Of a DNA stretch of 14,868 nt, positions 8,036-13,871 are shown in pieces. Source of the stretch: Flavobacteriaceae bacterium (lineage in GTDB: Bacteria; Bacteroidota; Bacteroidia; Flavobacteriales; Flavobacteriaceae); NCBI GenBank assembly GCA_030633225.1, contig DAOVTF010000010.1, positions 1 to 14,868 of the forward strand, read 5' to 3'. The first letter of the stretch is position 1, and the number at the start of each line of letters is the position of its first letter. Made by a program: the position numbers and the translations under genes. The notes under the pieces were generated by a model, which saw only the letters and a program-made list of their open reading frames with translations, was not told the DNA's origin and did not search any database.

Positions 8036-8242
8036 TTATTCTTTTATTTTACAAGTACCGATTCCAAAAATTGAAAATAACGGACAAGAACCCATTAAAG
8101 AAGTTGCTACCATAATTGCTGCAACTGCATATAAAACATAATTCCATGGACTAGCAACCATACCTGTATACGCTGCATAAACAGCAATAACTGCTATTAT
8201 TAATCGAATAATTTTATCAATTGATCCTACATTTTTCTTCAT
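8036..8242 (-). CDS. Small DUF2892/YgaP-like membrane protein
   Basis: Sixty-eight-residue inner-membrane protein with two hydrophobic helices (about 11-27 and 33-48), the layout of the DUF2892 (YgaP-like transmembrane) family. It begins with the typical MKKNVGSIDKIIRLIIAV and has Cys residues in GSCPLF and GIGTCK at the C-terminal side of helix 2. DUF2892 segments occur fused to rhodanese domains (as in E. coli YgaP) and next to sulfide:quinone oxidoreductases, so a role in sulfane-sulfur handling at the membrane is likely but unproven. It follows the type II SQR gene and has its own promoter and CRP-like site upstream. The two Cys could carry persulfide (inference). Confidence 0.85.
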   Translation of the reverse strand: MKKNVGSIDKIIRLIIAVIAVYAAYTGMVASPWNYVLYAVAAIMVATSLMGSCPLFSIFGIGTCKIKE

Positions 8243-8272
8243 AATATTTTATTTTGAATGTTATAATATTTG

Positions 8273-8280
8273 CAAAAATA
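8273..8280 (-). promoter_or_regulatory. -7 box of the DUF2892 gene promoter
   Basis: The minus strand reads TATTTTTG, a full TAnnTTTG match, 30 bases before the ATG at 8242. No -33 TTG is seen at standard distance; a palindromic activator-like site lies 20 bases upstream instead, as expected for an activator-dependent promoter. Confidence 0.6.
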
Positions 8281-8300
8281 CTGTGGCTAATTATGAAAAC

Positions 8301-8318
8301 TGGTGATTATGGTCACAG
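8301..8318 (-). promoter_or_regulatory. CRP/FNR-type operator upstream of the DUF2892 gene
   Basis: Imperfect 7-4-7 palindrome TGGTGAT-TATG-GTCACAG, with core GGTGA-N6-TCACA, one mismatch from the CRP-family TGTGA-N6-TCACA. Its centre (8309.5) is 29.5 bases upstream of the far edge of the TATTTTTG box, equivalent to about -42 from the start site. The site 5' of the SQR gene has exactly the same spacing. Confidence 0.5.
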
Positions 8319-8334
8319 TAAGGTATCTTTCCTC

Positions 8335-9645
8335 TTAAACATTAATTCCTTTCATCATTTTATTCCAGTACAAATATGGAAGTAAATACTTTTTCAAAAT
8401 CCACAATCTCCAATGTTCTTGAGATGAATCACTAATCATCAATGGAAATTGTTTTAATTTAGGATCCGGTTTAAACTCTTTACTGTAATCAAATTCTGCT
8501 AAAACCATTTTACCATATCCTGTGACTAATGGGCAAGATGAATATCCATCATAAATCTTATTCGTAATGGTATTATTTTCCATCATTTTTAAGATGTTAG
8601 CAACTACCACAGGTGCCTGTTTTCTAATAGCTGCACCAGTTTTTGCGGTTGGTAATTGAGCTGCATCACCTAATCCAAATACATTGTTATATTTTTTATG
8701 TTGCATGGTTTTATCATCAACAAACAACCATCCTTCTGGAGTAGCCAAAGGAGATTCTGCAACAAATTTTGGTGAAGCTTGAGGTGGTGCTAAATGCATC
8801 ATATCAAAATGAATACCAAAACGTTCACCATCTTTGGTCACTTTCACATCTTTATAATTGTATTGAATTTCTTTATCTAGAGTTTTAGAATCGTCATCAG
8901 ACATAACTACACAGCCCCCAGCATCTAAATCTTTGTCAATTTCATACCATGCAATTTTTTTATCTCCATCTACCTTAACCAGTTTATGAAAAAATCGAAT
9001 ATTAATGTCTTTTTTATCAATTACGGTCATTAATGTTTTTGCTACGGGTTTAACTGCAAAAATAACCCCACCTGGTATTGCAAAAACTATATCCGTTTTT
9101 TTTCTTACTCCATCATTAATAAAATGTTCATCAGCTAGATACATGATTTTCTGAGGAGCTCCACCACATTTAATAGGAGTAGTAGGCATAGTAAATAATG
9201 CCGTACCACCTTTAAAATTTTTCAAAACTTCCCATGTGTGTTTTGGGTTAGTGTAATTACTACATACAACTCCTTTATCCATAGCTTCAGTTAATCCTTC
9301 TACCAATTCAGGAGCCATTCTTAACCCAGGGCATACAACTAAATAATCATACGTAAAATCATTTCCATCTTTTGTAACAACTTTATTATTTTTAGGATCT
9401 AATTTTTCAGCATATTCTTTAATCCAATTAACTCCAGATGGAATTAAAGACGCCATGCTTCTCGCTGTTTTATCAAAATCATAGGTATTCGCTCCAACAA
9501 GAGTCCATGCTGGTTGGTAATAATGAGTTTCAGCAGGTTCAATTAGACCTATATTGATATTTGGATTAGTTTTTTGGATTTGTGAAGCGACCATGATACC
9601 AGCTGTACCGCCCCCAATAATAAGTAATTGATGGTGTTTTGACAT
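8335..9645 (-). CDS. sqr: Sulfide:quinone oxidoreductase, type II
   Basis: Membrane-attached flavoprotein of 436 residues that oxidises sulfide to sulfane sulfur or persulfide and passes electrons to quinone. The FAD-binding GGGTAG loop is at residues 11-16 and the second FAD loop GLGDAA at 324-329. The redox cysteines are Cys160 in TTPIKCGGAPQK and Cys371 in YSSCPLVTGYGKMVLAEFDY; both contexts are hallmarks of type II SQR, the group that includes human SQOR. The C-terminal LWILKKYLLPYLYWNKMMKG helix is the likely membrane anchor. Type II enzymes commonly hand persulfide to a thiol acceptor, fitting the dioxygenase-rhodanese and thioredoxin-like genes here. It has its own promoter with a CRP-like operator and follows the Crp/Fnr gene. 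It is not NDH-2, because the paired cysteines are present. Confidence 0.94.
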   Translation of the reverse strand: MSKHHQLLIIGGGTAGIMVASQIQKTNPNINIGLIEPAETHYYQPAWTLVGANTYDFDKTARSMASLIPSGVNWIKEYAEKLDPKNNKVVTKDGNDFTYDYLVVCPGLRMAPELVEGLTEAMDKGVVCSNYTNPKHTWEVLKNFKGGTALFTMPTTPIKCGGAPQKIMYLADEHFINDGVRKKTDIVFAIPGGVIFAVKPVAKTLMTVIDKKDINIRFFHKLVKVDGDKKIAWYEIDKDLDAGGCVVMSDDDSKTLDKEIQYNYKDVKVTKDGERFGIHFDMMHLAPPQASPKFVAESPLATPEGWLFVDDKTMQHKKYNNVFGLGDAAQLPTAKTGAAIRKQAPVVVANILKMMENNTITNKIYDGYSSCPLVTGYGKMVLAEFDYSKEFKPDPKLKQFPLMISDSSQEHWRLWILKKYLLPYLYWNKMMKGINV

Positions 9646-9706
9646 TATAAAAATTTTAAGTTAGTAATATTATGTTTAACTAATTTGTAGTTAAATACAT
9701 ATAGTT

Positions 9707-9714
9707 TAAAAATA
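9707..9714 (-). promoter_or_regulatory. Probable -7 box of the SQR promoter
   Basis: The minus strand reads TATTTTTA, one mismatch from TAnnTTTG. It was chosen because it lies exactly 20 bases downstream of the palindrome at 9735-9752, the same arrangement as at the DUF2892 promoter. It overlaps a perfect AT palindrome (9705-9724), so the call rests on spacing. The leader to the ATG is about 55 bases. Confidence 0.4.
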
Positions 9715-9734
9715 TATTTTTAAATATAAAAATA

Positions 9735-9752
9735 TTGTGATAAACATCACAA
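9735..9752 (-). promoter_or_regulatory. CRP/FNR-type operator upstream of SQR
   Basis: Perfect palindrome TTGTGAT-AAAC-ATCACAA containing TGTGA-N6-TCACA, the exact CRP-family core. It lies just past the end of the Crp/Fnr gene and 90 bases upstream of the SQR start, with a -7-like box 20 bases downstream. Its centre falls near -42, the class II activator position. As RNA it could also form a 7-bp hairpin followed by a U-rich tract, so a terminator role for the Crp/Fnr transcript is an alternative. Confidence 0.65.
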
Positions 9753-9759
9753 GTTTAAA

Positions 9760-10395
9760 TCAAAGAATCTTGATTTTTCTAAGAGACAATTCAACTTTAC
9801 CTTCTTTTTCTAATTTTTTAAGTAGTCTTGAAATAACTTCTCTTGAAGATCCTAATTCATTTGCTATTTCTTGATGAGATTTATTTACTGTTTTGGTTTC
9901 ATTTAGATTAGATTTTTTTATTAAAAAATCTAATAATCTTTTTTCCTTATTAGAAAAAGTTAAAACCTTAACCATATCAATTACTTCGTAAAACTTATCA
10001 TTAAATTGTTCATAAATAAACAAGTTCCAAATTGAGTGATTTTTACGTAAATTAAACAGCTTGTCTTTAGGTATTAAAATAACTTTACAATTCTCTTCAA
10101 CAACACCTTTTACAGATGCTTTTTCATCTTTTTCACCAGCCATTACAGAAACAATACATGTTTCACCTGGTTTTATATAATAGAGTAAAACCTCGTTACC
10201 GTTTTCTTCTTCTTTATATATTTTTATTAAACCATTTATTAGTAAAGGAATAACTTTAATATAGGAGTTTTCTTTTAAAAGGACTGTATTTTTATCAAAA
10301 TTGTTAAGTGTTCCTATTTTTTCTATCTCTTCTAATAAAGGAGCAGAAGTTGCTAATTGAGGAAAATCTTCTTTCAAAATTTTAGATATGGTCAT
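9760..10395 (-). CDS. Crp/Fnr-family transcriptional regulator
   Basis: DNA-binding regulator of 211 residues: a cyclic-nucleotide-binding-fold sensor (about 25-115), a dimer helix (about 118-145) and a winged helix-turn-helix (about 150-205). The recognition helix SSREVISRLLKK carries Arg185, Glu186 and Arg190 at the positions of E. coli CRP Arg180, Glu181 and Arg185, which read TGTGA. Aligning the cassette KASVKGVVEENCKV to CRP puts Ala93 where CRP has the cAMP-phosphate-binding Arg82, so cAMP binding is unlikely. There is no N-terminal Cys cluster of the FNR Fe-S type. Cys80 and Cys103 are the only cysteines; a thiol or persulfide switch is possible, but Cys103 aligns with CRP Cys92 and may be structural. 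It is the third gene of the HMA-thioredoxin-regulator run and likely controls the neighbouring sulfide genes. Confidence 0.9.
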   Translation of the reverse strand: MTISKILKEDFPQLATSAPLLEEIEKIGTLNNFDKNTVLLKENSYIKVIPLLINGLIKIYKEEENGNEVLLYYIKPGETCIVSVMAGEKDEKASVKGVVEENCKVILIPKDKLFNLRKNHSIWNLFIYEQFNDKFYEVIDMVKVLTFSNKEKRLLDFLIKKSNLNETKTVNKSHQEIANELGSSREVISRLLKKLEKEGKVELSLRKIKIL

Positions 10396-10414
10396 ATAGA
10401 AAAGTTAAATGAAT

Positions 10415-10711
10415 TTAAAGGTAATTATTTATAATGGAATTTATCTGATTTGCTTGTAATACACCCGATTGTTTCCACACTTCTTTTCCGTTTTTAAACA
10501 AAATTAAAGTTGGAACACCTCTTATTCCATATTTTTGAGCTACAGCAGGATTTTTATCAATATCAATTTTTATAATTTTGATTTTGTCATGAAAATTTTG
10601 TTTTACTTGTTTCAGTACCGGAATCATCATTTTACATGGCTGACACCAGTCAGCTTTAAAATCAACTAAAACAGGCACATCTTGATTTATAAGATCTTGA
10701 AAACTTGCCAT
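10415..10711 (-). CDS. Thioredoxin-like protein with CQPC active site
   Basis: Compact single-domain thioredoxin fold, 98 residues, no signal peptide, hence cytoplasmic. The active site is WCQPC within VDFKADWCQPCKMM, where most thioredoxins have DFWAxWCGPC; both the Gly-to-Gln change in the CxxC and the Trp-to-Lys change upstream set it apart from housekeeping TrxA. The cis-proline loop GVPT and the FKNGKEV hairpin are intact, so it is probably redox active. It sits 3 bases after the HMA gene and 19 bases before the Crp/Fnr gene, an operon inside the sulfide cluster. A role in reducing persulfides or moving sulfane sulfur is inferred from context only. Confidence 0.88.
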   Translation of the reverse strand: MASFQDLINQDVPVLVDFKADWCQPCKMMIPVLKQVKQNFHDKIKIIKIDIDKNPAVAQKYGIRGVPTLILFKNGKEVWKQSGVLQANQINSIINNYL

Positions 10712-10714
10712 ATT

Positions 10715-10993
10715 CTATTCTGATTCAGTAGTCATTTTTCCTGAAGCACAACTCACAAAAGATTTAGCTTTATGCAACATGGTATTGGCGTCACCAAGTT
10801 CAGGATACCCCATTTTTGAAAGCTTTGCTTTTACTTGATTTATAAGCTCATTATTCTCAGTTGGAACTTTTACTGTTGACGCTTCTAGATCAACATCAAC
10901 TTCATTAATACCATCAATAGATAAAACTCCTTTTTTTACTGTATTTACACAGCCGTTACATTTTAAATTTACGATTTCAATAATTGTAGACAT
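10715..10993 (-). CDS. Heavy-metal-associated (HMA) domain protein
   Basis: Small cytoplasmic protein, 92 residues, with one ferredoxin-like HMA domain (about 1-68). The metal loop reads NLKCNGCVNTVKK, keeping CxxC while the usual preceding Met-x is Leu-Lys. HMA proteins carry Cu(I) or similar soft metals, but members with altered loops also sit in sulfur loci. A C-terminal extension (about 69-92) adds a third Cys in KSFVSCASGKM, which could be an extra ligand or a persulfide site. It is first of the three-gene run with the thioredoxin-like and Crp/Fnr genes, with a promoter at 11020-11053. The metal cannot be determined from sequence. Confidence 0.85.
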   Translation of the reverse strand: MSTIIEIVNLKCNGCVNTVKKGVLSIDGINEVDVDLEASTVKVPTENNELINQVKAKLSKMGYPELGDANTMLHKAKSFVSCASGKMTTESE

Positions 10994-11019
10994 GTTTATT
11001 TATTTGTAGGTTTACCTAA

Positions 11020-11053
11020 CAAAATTACTAAAATTGATTAAACAAGATACCAA
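11020..11053 (-). promoter_or_regulatory. Promoter of the HMA-thioredoxin-Crp/Fnr operon
   Basis: The minus strand reads TAATTTTG at 11027-11020, matching TAnnTTTG, with TTG (11053-11051) 23 bases upstream, at the limit of the accepted spacing. The box is 26 bases before the HMA start. A 16-bp palindrome AGATAAAT-ATTTATCT (11057-11072) lies just upstream and could bind a regulator. It is not of the TGTGA type. Confidence 0.5.
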
Positions 11054-11066
11054 AGTAGATAAATAT

Positions 11067-11195
11067 TTATCTTGTCCCACCATGACCAGCTGCAACCACA
11101 ATTAAAATTTTGATATTTAAATAAATAAATTTGAAGAATTGTATAATTGGATTACGCATCATAAATTGTTGATATCGAGTAAATTTTTTTGCCAT
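11067..11195 (-). CDS. Small 42-residue protein with C-terminal GHGGTR
   Basis: An open frame too short for ordinary gene listing: ATG at 11195, TAA at 11067. The product starts with a basic MAKKFTRYQQFMMRNPIIQ segment, continues with a hydrophobic aromatic stretch (about 17-36, FFKFIYLNIKILIVVAA) that could be one membrane helix, and ends in AAGHGGTR. It begins 42 bases after the stop of the SQR-like gene on the same strand, so it is probably cotranscribed. I believe short flavobacterial proteins with this basic-hydrophobic-GHGGTR design exist, but I cannot name a family or function. The protein-like composition, clean start and operon position support a real gene. Confidence 0.6.
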   Translation of the reverse strand: MAKKFTRYQQFMMRNPIIQFFKFIYLNIKILIVVAAGHGGTR

Positions 11196-11237
11196 TTTTC
11201 TATGTTTTATGCGATTCTGTTTATTTATATTTTTTAA

Positions 11238-12692
11238 TTATTCTGGAATTAACCACCAAAAAGGTTTCATCTTAGCTTTATACAAAAAAGCATAATGTAA
11301 AGTAAGTTTAACCCAATGACCCGCCAAACCTAAATCTCCAATTGTTTTTGATAATAATCTGCCTGTTTCGGGATATTTTTTATAATCAGGAACAATAGGA
11401 TTTGTTGTTATTGTAACTCCTCTCCCTTTTAAGAAACCATAACCGGTGGAGGCTATACAAGCCGCTCCCATATTTCCCATAGAACCCAAATGATGCAACT
11501 TACTATTATTATTGTTTATCATTTCTACAATATTATCTGCAACCAGTTTTGCTGTAATTCCTGATGGCATCCCAGTTCGCGGTGGCGCAGGAAATATTTG
11601 TGTGCCATTTTTGCTAGTTCTAGGCTTTGATATTGTATGAGGAGGTGCAAAAGCAATTCCCGGTGCAAAAATATTTGGATAAGATGGATTTTGATATGTT
11701 TCTGGCCAATCTTGAACTGTCCATTCTTCATAAGGCCTAGGTGTATAATCTGCATCAACAATCATAAACCCTTTAAAAAGTTTATTGGTAATATCTTCAC
11801 CCTTATTGTCAAAAGCACTAAATCCATGACCTGAAAAAGAAGGTATTAACATTCCAAAATCAAATTCTTCAGTTTTAAAATCTCCATCTAAAGTTTCATA
11901 AAATGCTTTTCCATTTTCAATTTTATAAACTCCAGCTTTTGTAATAGATTTAATTCCTCTATTTTCAAAAACCAAATCAATAAGGTCTTTTGAATGCATC
12001 AATTTTCGGTTCATTTTAACTGTAACTCCATCAATACCAAAATCACCCAATTCATACTCATTAGAAATCCATGTTATTTCAGCCTTATCTCTAACTTTAT
12101 GATTGGTTAGCTCTTGCTCAACATTCATAATGTATTCAAATGCAGCACCTTGACAAGTGGCTTTTGCATGACCAGTACCTATTAGAATTTTTACATTCTC
12201 TCCTTGCTTCATTCTTTTTATTAATGCATCTAAATCACTCCAAGCATGCACCGCATGGTCATAAGTACATACTGAAACTGTCTTGTTTTTTCCTGGGCGA
12301 AGCCCTTCGGTAGCATCAAAATTTAATTTTGGTCCTGTTGCATTAATTAAAAAATCATAATCAACTTTTTCAGTGTCTCCTTTATTCTTACCAGTAACAT
12401 ATTCAACTAAAACATACCCTTTTTCAATACCTATGTCTCCTTCGGGGTGAAAAGAAATTGCTTTAGCCTGTATATAATTAATGTTCTTTTTTTTATACAA
12501 AGGGGCTAATGGAAAAATTGTTTGTTTAGGTTTCATTCTTCCTACTCCAATCCATATATTTGAAGGTACCCATTGATAATTACTATTAGGTGATACTATT
12601 ACCACCTCATGATCATCTGATAAATTTTTTCTTAAATAAGATATGGCGGTATGACCAGAGATACCAGCTCCTAAAACAACTATTTTAGCCAT
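11238..12692 (-). CDS. SQR-family FAD-dependent oxidoreductase, second type
   Basis: Flavoprotein of 484 residues of the sulfide:quinone oxidoreductase / flavocytochrome c sulfide dehydrogenase superfamily, clearly distinct from the type II enzyme in this window. The FAD loop GAGISG is at residues 8-13 with ATG (118-120) at the second binding strand. Three cysteines sit at SQR-like places: Cys142 (SVCTYDHA), Cys180 (GHAKATCQGAAFEYIMN) and Cys412 (GAACIASTGYGF). This three-Cys pattern fits SQR types outside type II; the exact type needs a tree. The C-terminal VKLTLHYAFLYKAKMKPFWW amphipathic end is a likely membrane contact. It probably oxidises sulfide or polysulfide into the quinone pool. 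It has its own promoter and is followed by the 42-residue gene. A pure NADH dehydrogenase is less likely because of the cysteines. Confidence 0.85.
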   Translation of the reverse strand: MAKIVVLGAGISGHTAISYLRKNLSDDHEVVIVSPNSNYQWVPSNIWIGVGRMKPKQTIFPLAPLYKKKNINYIQAKAISFHPEGDIGIEKGYVLVEYVTGKNKGDTEKVDYDFLINATGPKLNFDATEGLRPGKNKTVSVCTYDHAVHAWSDLDALIKRMKQGENVKILIGTGHAKATCQGAAFEYIMNVEQELTNHKVRDKAEITWISNEYELGDFGIDGVTVKMNRKLMHSKDLIDLVFENRGIKSITKAGVYKIENGKAFYETLDGDFKTEEFDFGMLIPSFSGHGFSAFDNKGEDITNKLFKGFMIVDADYTPRPYEEWTVQDWPETYQNPSYPNIFAPGIAFAPPHTISKPRTSKNGTQIFPAPPRTGMPSGITAKLVADNIVEMINNNNSKLHHLGSMGNMGAACIASTGYGFLKGRGVTITTNPIVPDYKKYPETGRLLSKTIGDLGLAGHWVKLTLHYAFLYKAKMKPFWWLIPE

Positions 12693-12721
12693 AATGTTTT
12701 GATTTTATATTTGTTATAAAT

Positions 12722-12729
12722 CAAAAATA
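12722..12729 (-). promoter_or_regulatory. -7 box of the SQR-like gene promoter
   Basis: The minus strand reads TATTTTTG, an exact TAnnTTTG match, 29 bases before the ATG at 12692. It lies 19 bases downstream of the inner palindrome TTGTAAC-N4-GTTACAA (12749-12766), close to the 20-base gap at the other two operators. Confidence 0.55.
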
Positions 12730-12731
12730 CA

Positions 12732-12775
12732 TAAAAAAAAACCTCAATTTGTAACAGTCGTTACAAATTGAGGTT
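12732..12775 (-). terminator. Strong intrinsic terminator after the haem lipoprotein gene, possibly also an operator
   Basis: A perfect 16-bp stem (12740-12755 with 12760-12775) and a four-base loop, followed on the minus strand by nine T. It ends the rhodanese-haem lipoprotein transcript. The inner 18 bp (12749-12766), TTGTAAC-AGTC-GTTACAA, resembles a CRP/FNR-type operator (TGTAA-N6-TTACA) upstream of the SQR-like gene promoter, so the element may have two jobs. Confidence 0.93.
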
Positions 12776-12798
12776 ATAAATAGTTAAATATCACTTTG

Positions 12799-13371
12799 TT
12801 ATTCTGTAGCTTTAAAAGTTATGCTCCAAATTCCACGTAAATCTCCTTCTTTATATCCTTTTGCTAAATCCTTTGGGTACAAAGATTCAATAATTGAATC
12901 CGACTTTTTTGTTACATCAACACCTATTTCACCATGACAGGTTAAACACTTTTTTTGCAAAATAATAGGTGCGTAAAAATGTGGATTTCCTGAATTATCA
13001 AGTTCAACAACAGGTTTCATCGGTTTATTCTCAGCAAATAATTTAGAATAATTATTTAAAATTAAAACTTCTTCATCATTAGGTTTGTTTGTTTCATTTC
13101 TTAAAAGATTTGAAGTTCTTTTAATGCTTACATTAAATTTTACTCCCATTTCTTCTGTAAGTGGTAAAGCCTCAGAATTACAAAAAGGCACAGCCTCTTT
13201 TACACCGCCATCTTTCATTTTTTCTACCAAAGTGCCTCCCAGTTTTTTTGCTGTTGTCTGAGCTATTTCTTTACCCTTAATGGTATATTGTTCAACTTCT
13301 TTTTTTGACAATGATTTAGAGCAACTGCTTAAAACTGCTATTGAAATGAATAATAGGGTTAATTTATACAT
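12799..13371 (-). CDS. Lipoprotein with Tll0287-like/DUF3365 domain and one c-type haem site
   Basis: Exported lipoprotein of 190 residues. The signal peptide ends in the lipobox LSSC with Cys17 as the lipidated residue. The rest resembles the DUF3365 (Tll0287-like) haem domain, with a single CLTCH motif (142-146) for covalent haem c and the surrounding FYAPIILQKKCLTCHGE and GDLRGIWSITF blocks usual in that family. It probably acts in the periplasm as an electron carrier or a sensor-type haem protein. It follows the lipoprotein rhodanese by 15 bases, so the two are likely cotranscribed and may work together in periplasmic sulfur oxidation or electron transfer (inference). The minus-strand transcript ends at the strong hairpin at 12732-12775. 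Confidence 0.87.
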   Translation of the reverse strand: MYKLTLLFISIAVLSSCSKSLSKKEVEQYTIKGKEIAQTTAKKLGGTLVEKMKDGGVKEAVPFCNSEALPLTEEMGVKFNVSIKRTSNLLRNETNKPNDEEVLILNNYSKLFAENKPMKPVVELDNSGNPHFYAPIILQKKCLTCHGEIGVDVTKKSDSIIESLYPKDLAKGYKEGDLRGIWSITFKATE

Positions 13372-13386
13372 AATATCAAATTTTAA

Positions 13387-13791
13387 TTATTTTATAACTT
13401 TCATTTTACTTTGATTCCAATTAAGGATACCTCCTTTTAGGTCATATATTTTAGGAAATCCCATAGCCTCTAATTTTCTTGCTGCTTTTCCACTTCTATT
13501 ACCACTACGGCAATAAATATATAACACTTTTGATGTATCTAATTTAGACATTTTATTCATAAAATCAGATTGCATATAATCAATCATTTTGGCATTGTCA
13601 ATATGACCTTCTGCAAATTCCTGAGGTGTTCTTACATCTATCAATTGAATATTTCCTAACTTTTCATTTAATTCCTGAGGAGTAATAAGCGAAACTACAT
13701 TACTCTTTTTTGCACTTGAACCTTGAGCACAACTTGTAAGACTGATACTTACAATTAATAGTAGAACTATTTTAAAATTAAATCTTTTCAT
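13387..13791 (-). CDS. Single-domain rhodanese lipoprotein
   Basis: Exported rhodanese of 134 residues. The signal peptide carries a lipobox LTSC, with Cys21 predicted to be lipidated, which places it in the periplasm facing a membrane. The rhodanese domain (about 36-132) has the family's IDVRTPQEFAEGHI strand and the active loop CRSGNRS (94-100), with Cys94 as the sulfur-carrying residue. It resembles periplasmic PspE-type thiosulfate sulfurtransferases. It is the first gene of a pair with the haem lipoprotein and lies downstream of the persulfide dioxygenase gene, from which it is separated by a terminator. It may take up sulfane sulfur outside the cytoplasm. The sulfurtransferase call is firm; its physiological donor is unknown. 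Confidence 0.92.
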   Translation of the reverse strand: MKRFNFKIVLLLIVSISLTSCAQGSSAKKSNVVSLITPQELNEKLGNIQLIDVRTPQEFAEGHIDNAKMIDYMQSDFMNKMSKLDTSKVLYIYCRSGNRSGKAARKLEAMGFPKIYDLKGGILNWNQSKMKVIK

Positions 13792-13813
13792 TTATTTTTT
13801 CATTTATAGGTTA

Positions 13814-13821
13814 CAAAACTA
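13814..13821 (-). promoter_or_regulatory. -7 box upstream of the lipoprotein rhodanese gene
   Basis: The minus strand reads TAGTTTTG, matching TAnnTTTG, 22 bases before the ATG at 13791 and just after the terminator of the upstream gene. No clear -33 box is present; a lone GTTACAA half-site (13810-13816) overlaps it, without a second half. Confidence 0.45.
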
Positions 13822-13823
13822 AA

Positions 13824-13850
13824 CAAAAAAAGGGAGCAAAACACTCCCTT
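13824..13850 (-). terminator. Intrinsic terminator after the persulfide dioxygenase-rhodanese gene
   Basis: AAGGGAG (13830-13836) pairs with CTCCCTT (13844-13850) around a seven-base loop, 22 bases beyond the stop. On the minus strand the stem runs directly into seven T. It separates this gene from the lipoprotein rhodanese unit. Confidence 0.88.
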
Positions 13851-13871
13851 ACTAATTTCAATTAATTTTAA

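Noticed and set aside
8279..8320. Inverted repeat TACTGTG ... CACAGTA as a terminator of the SQR gene
   Set aside because: Only seven pairs with a 28-base loop; the T-rich tail is the -7 box. The CRP-like palindrome inside its right part explains the symmetry better.
11525..11834. Open frames within the SQR-like gene on both strands
   Set aside because: They are alternative-frame shadows of a gene with intact FAD and Cys motifs.
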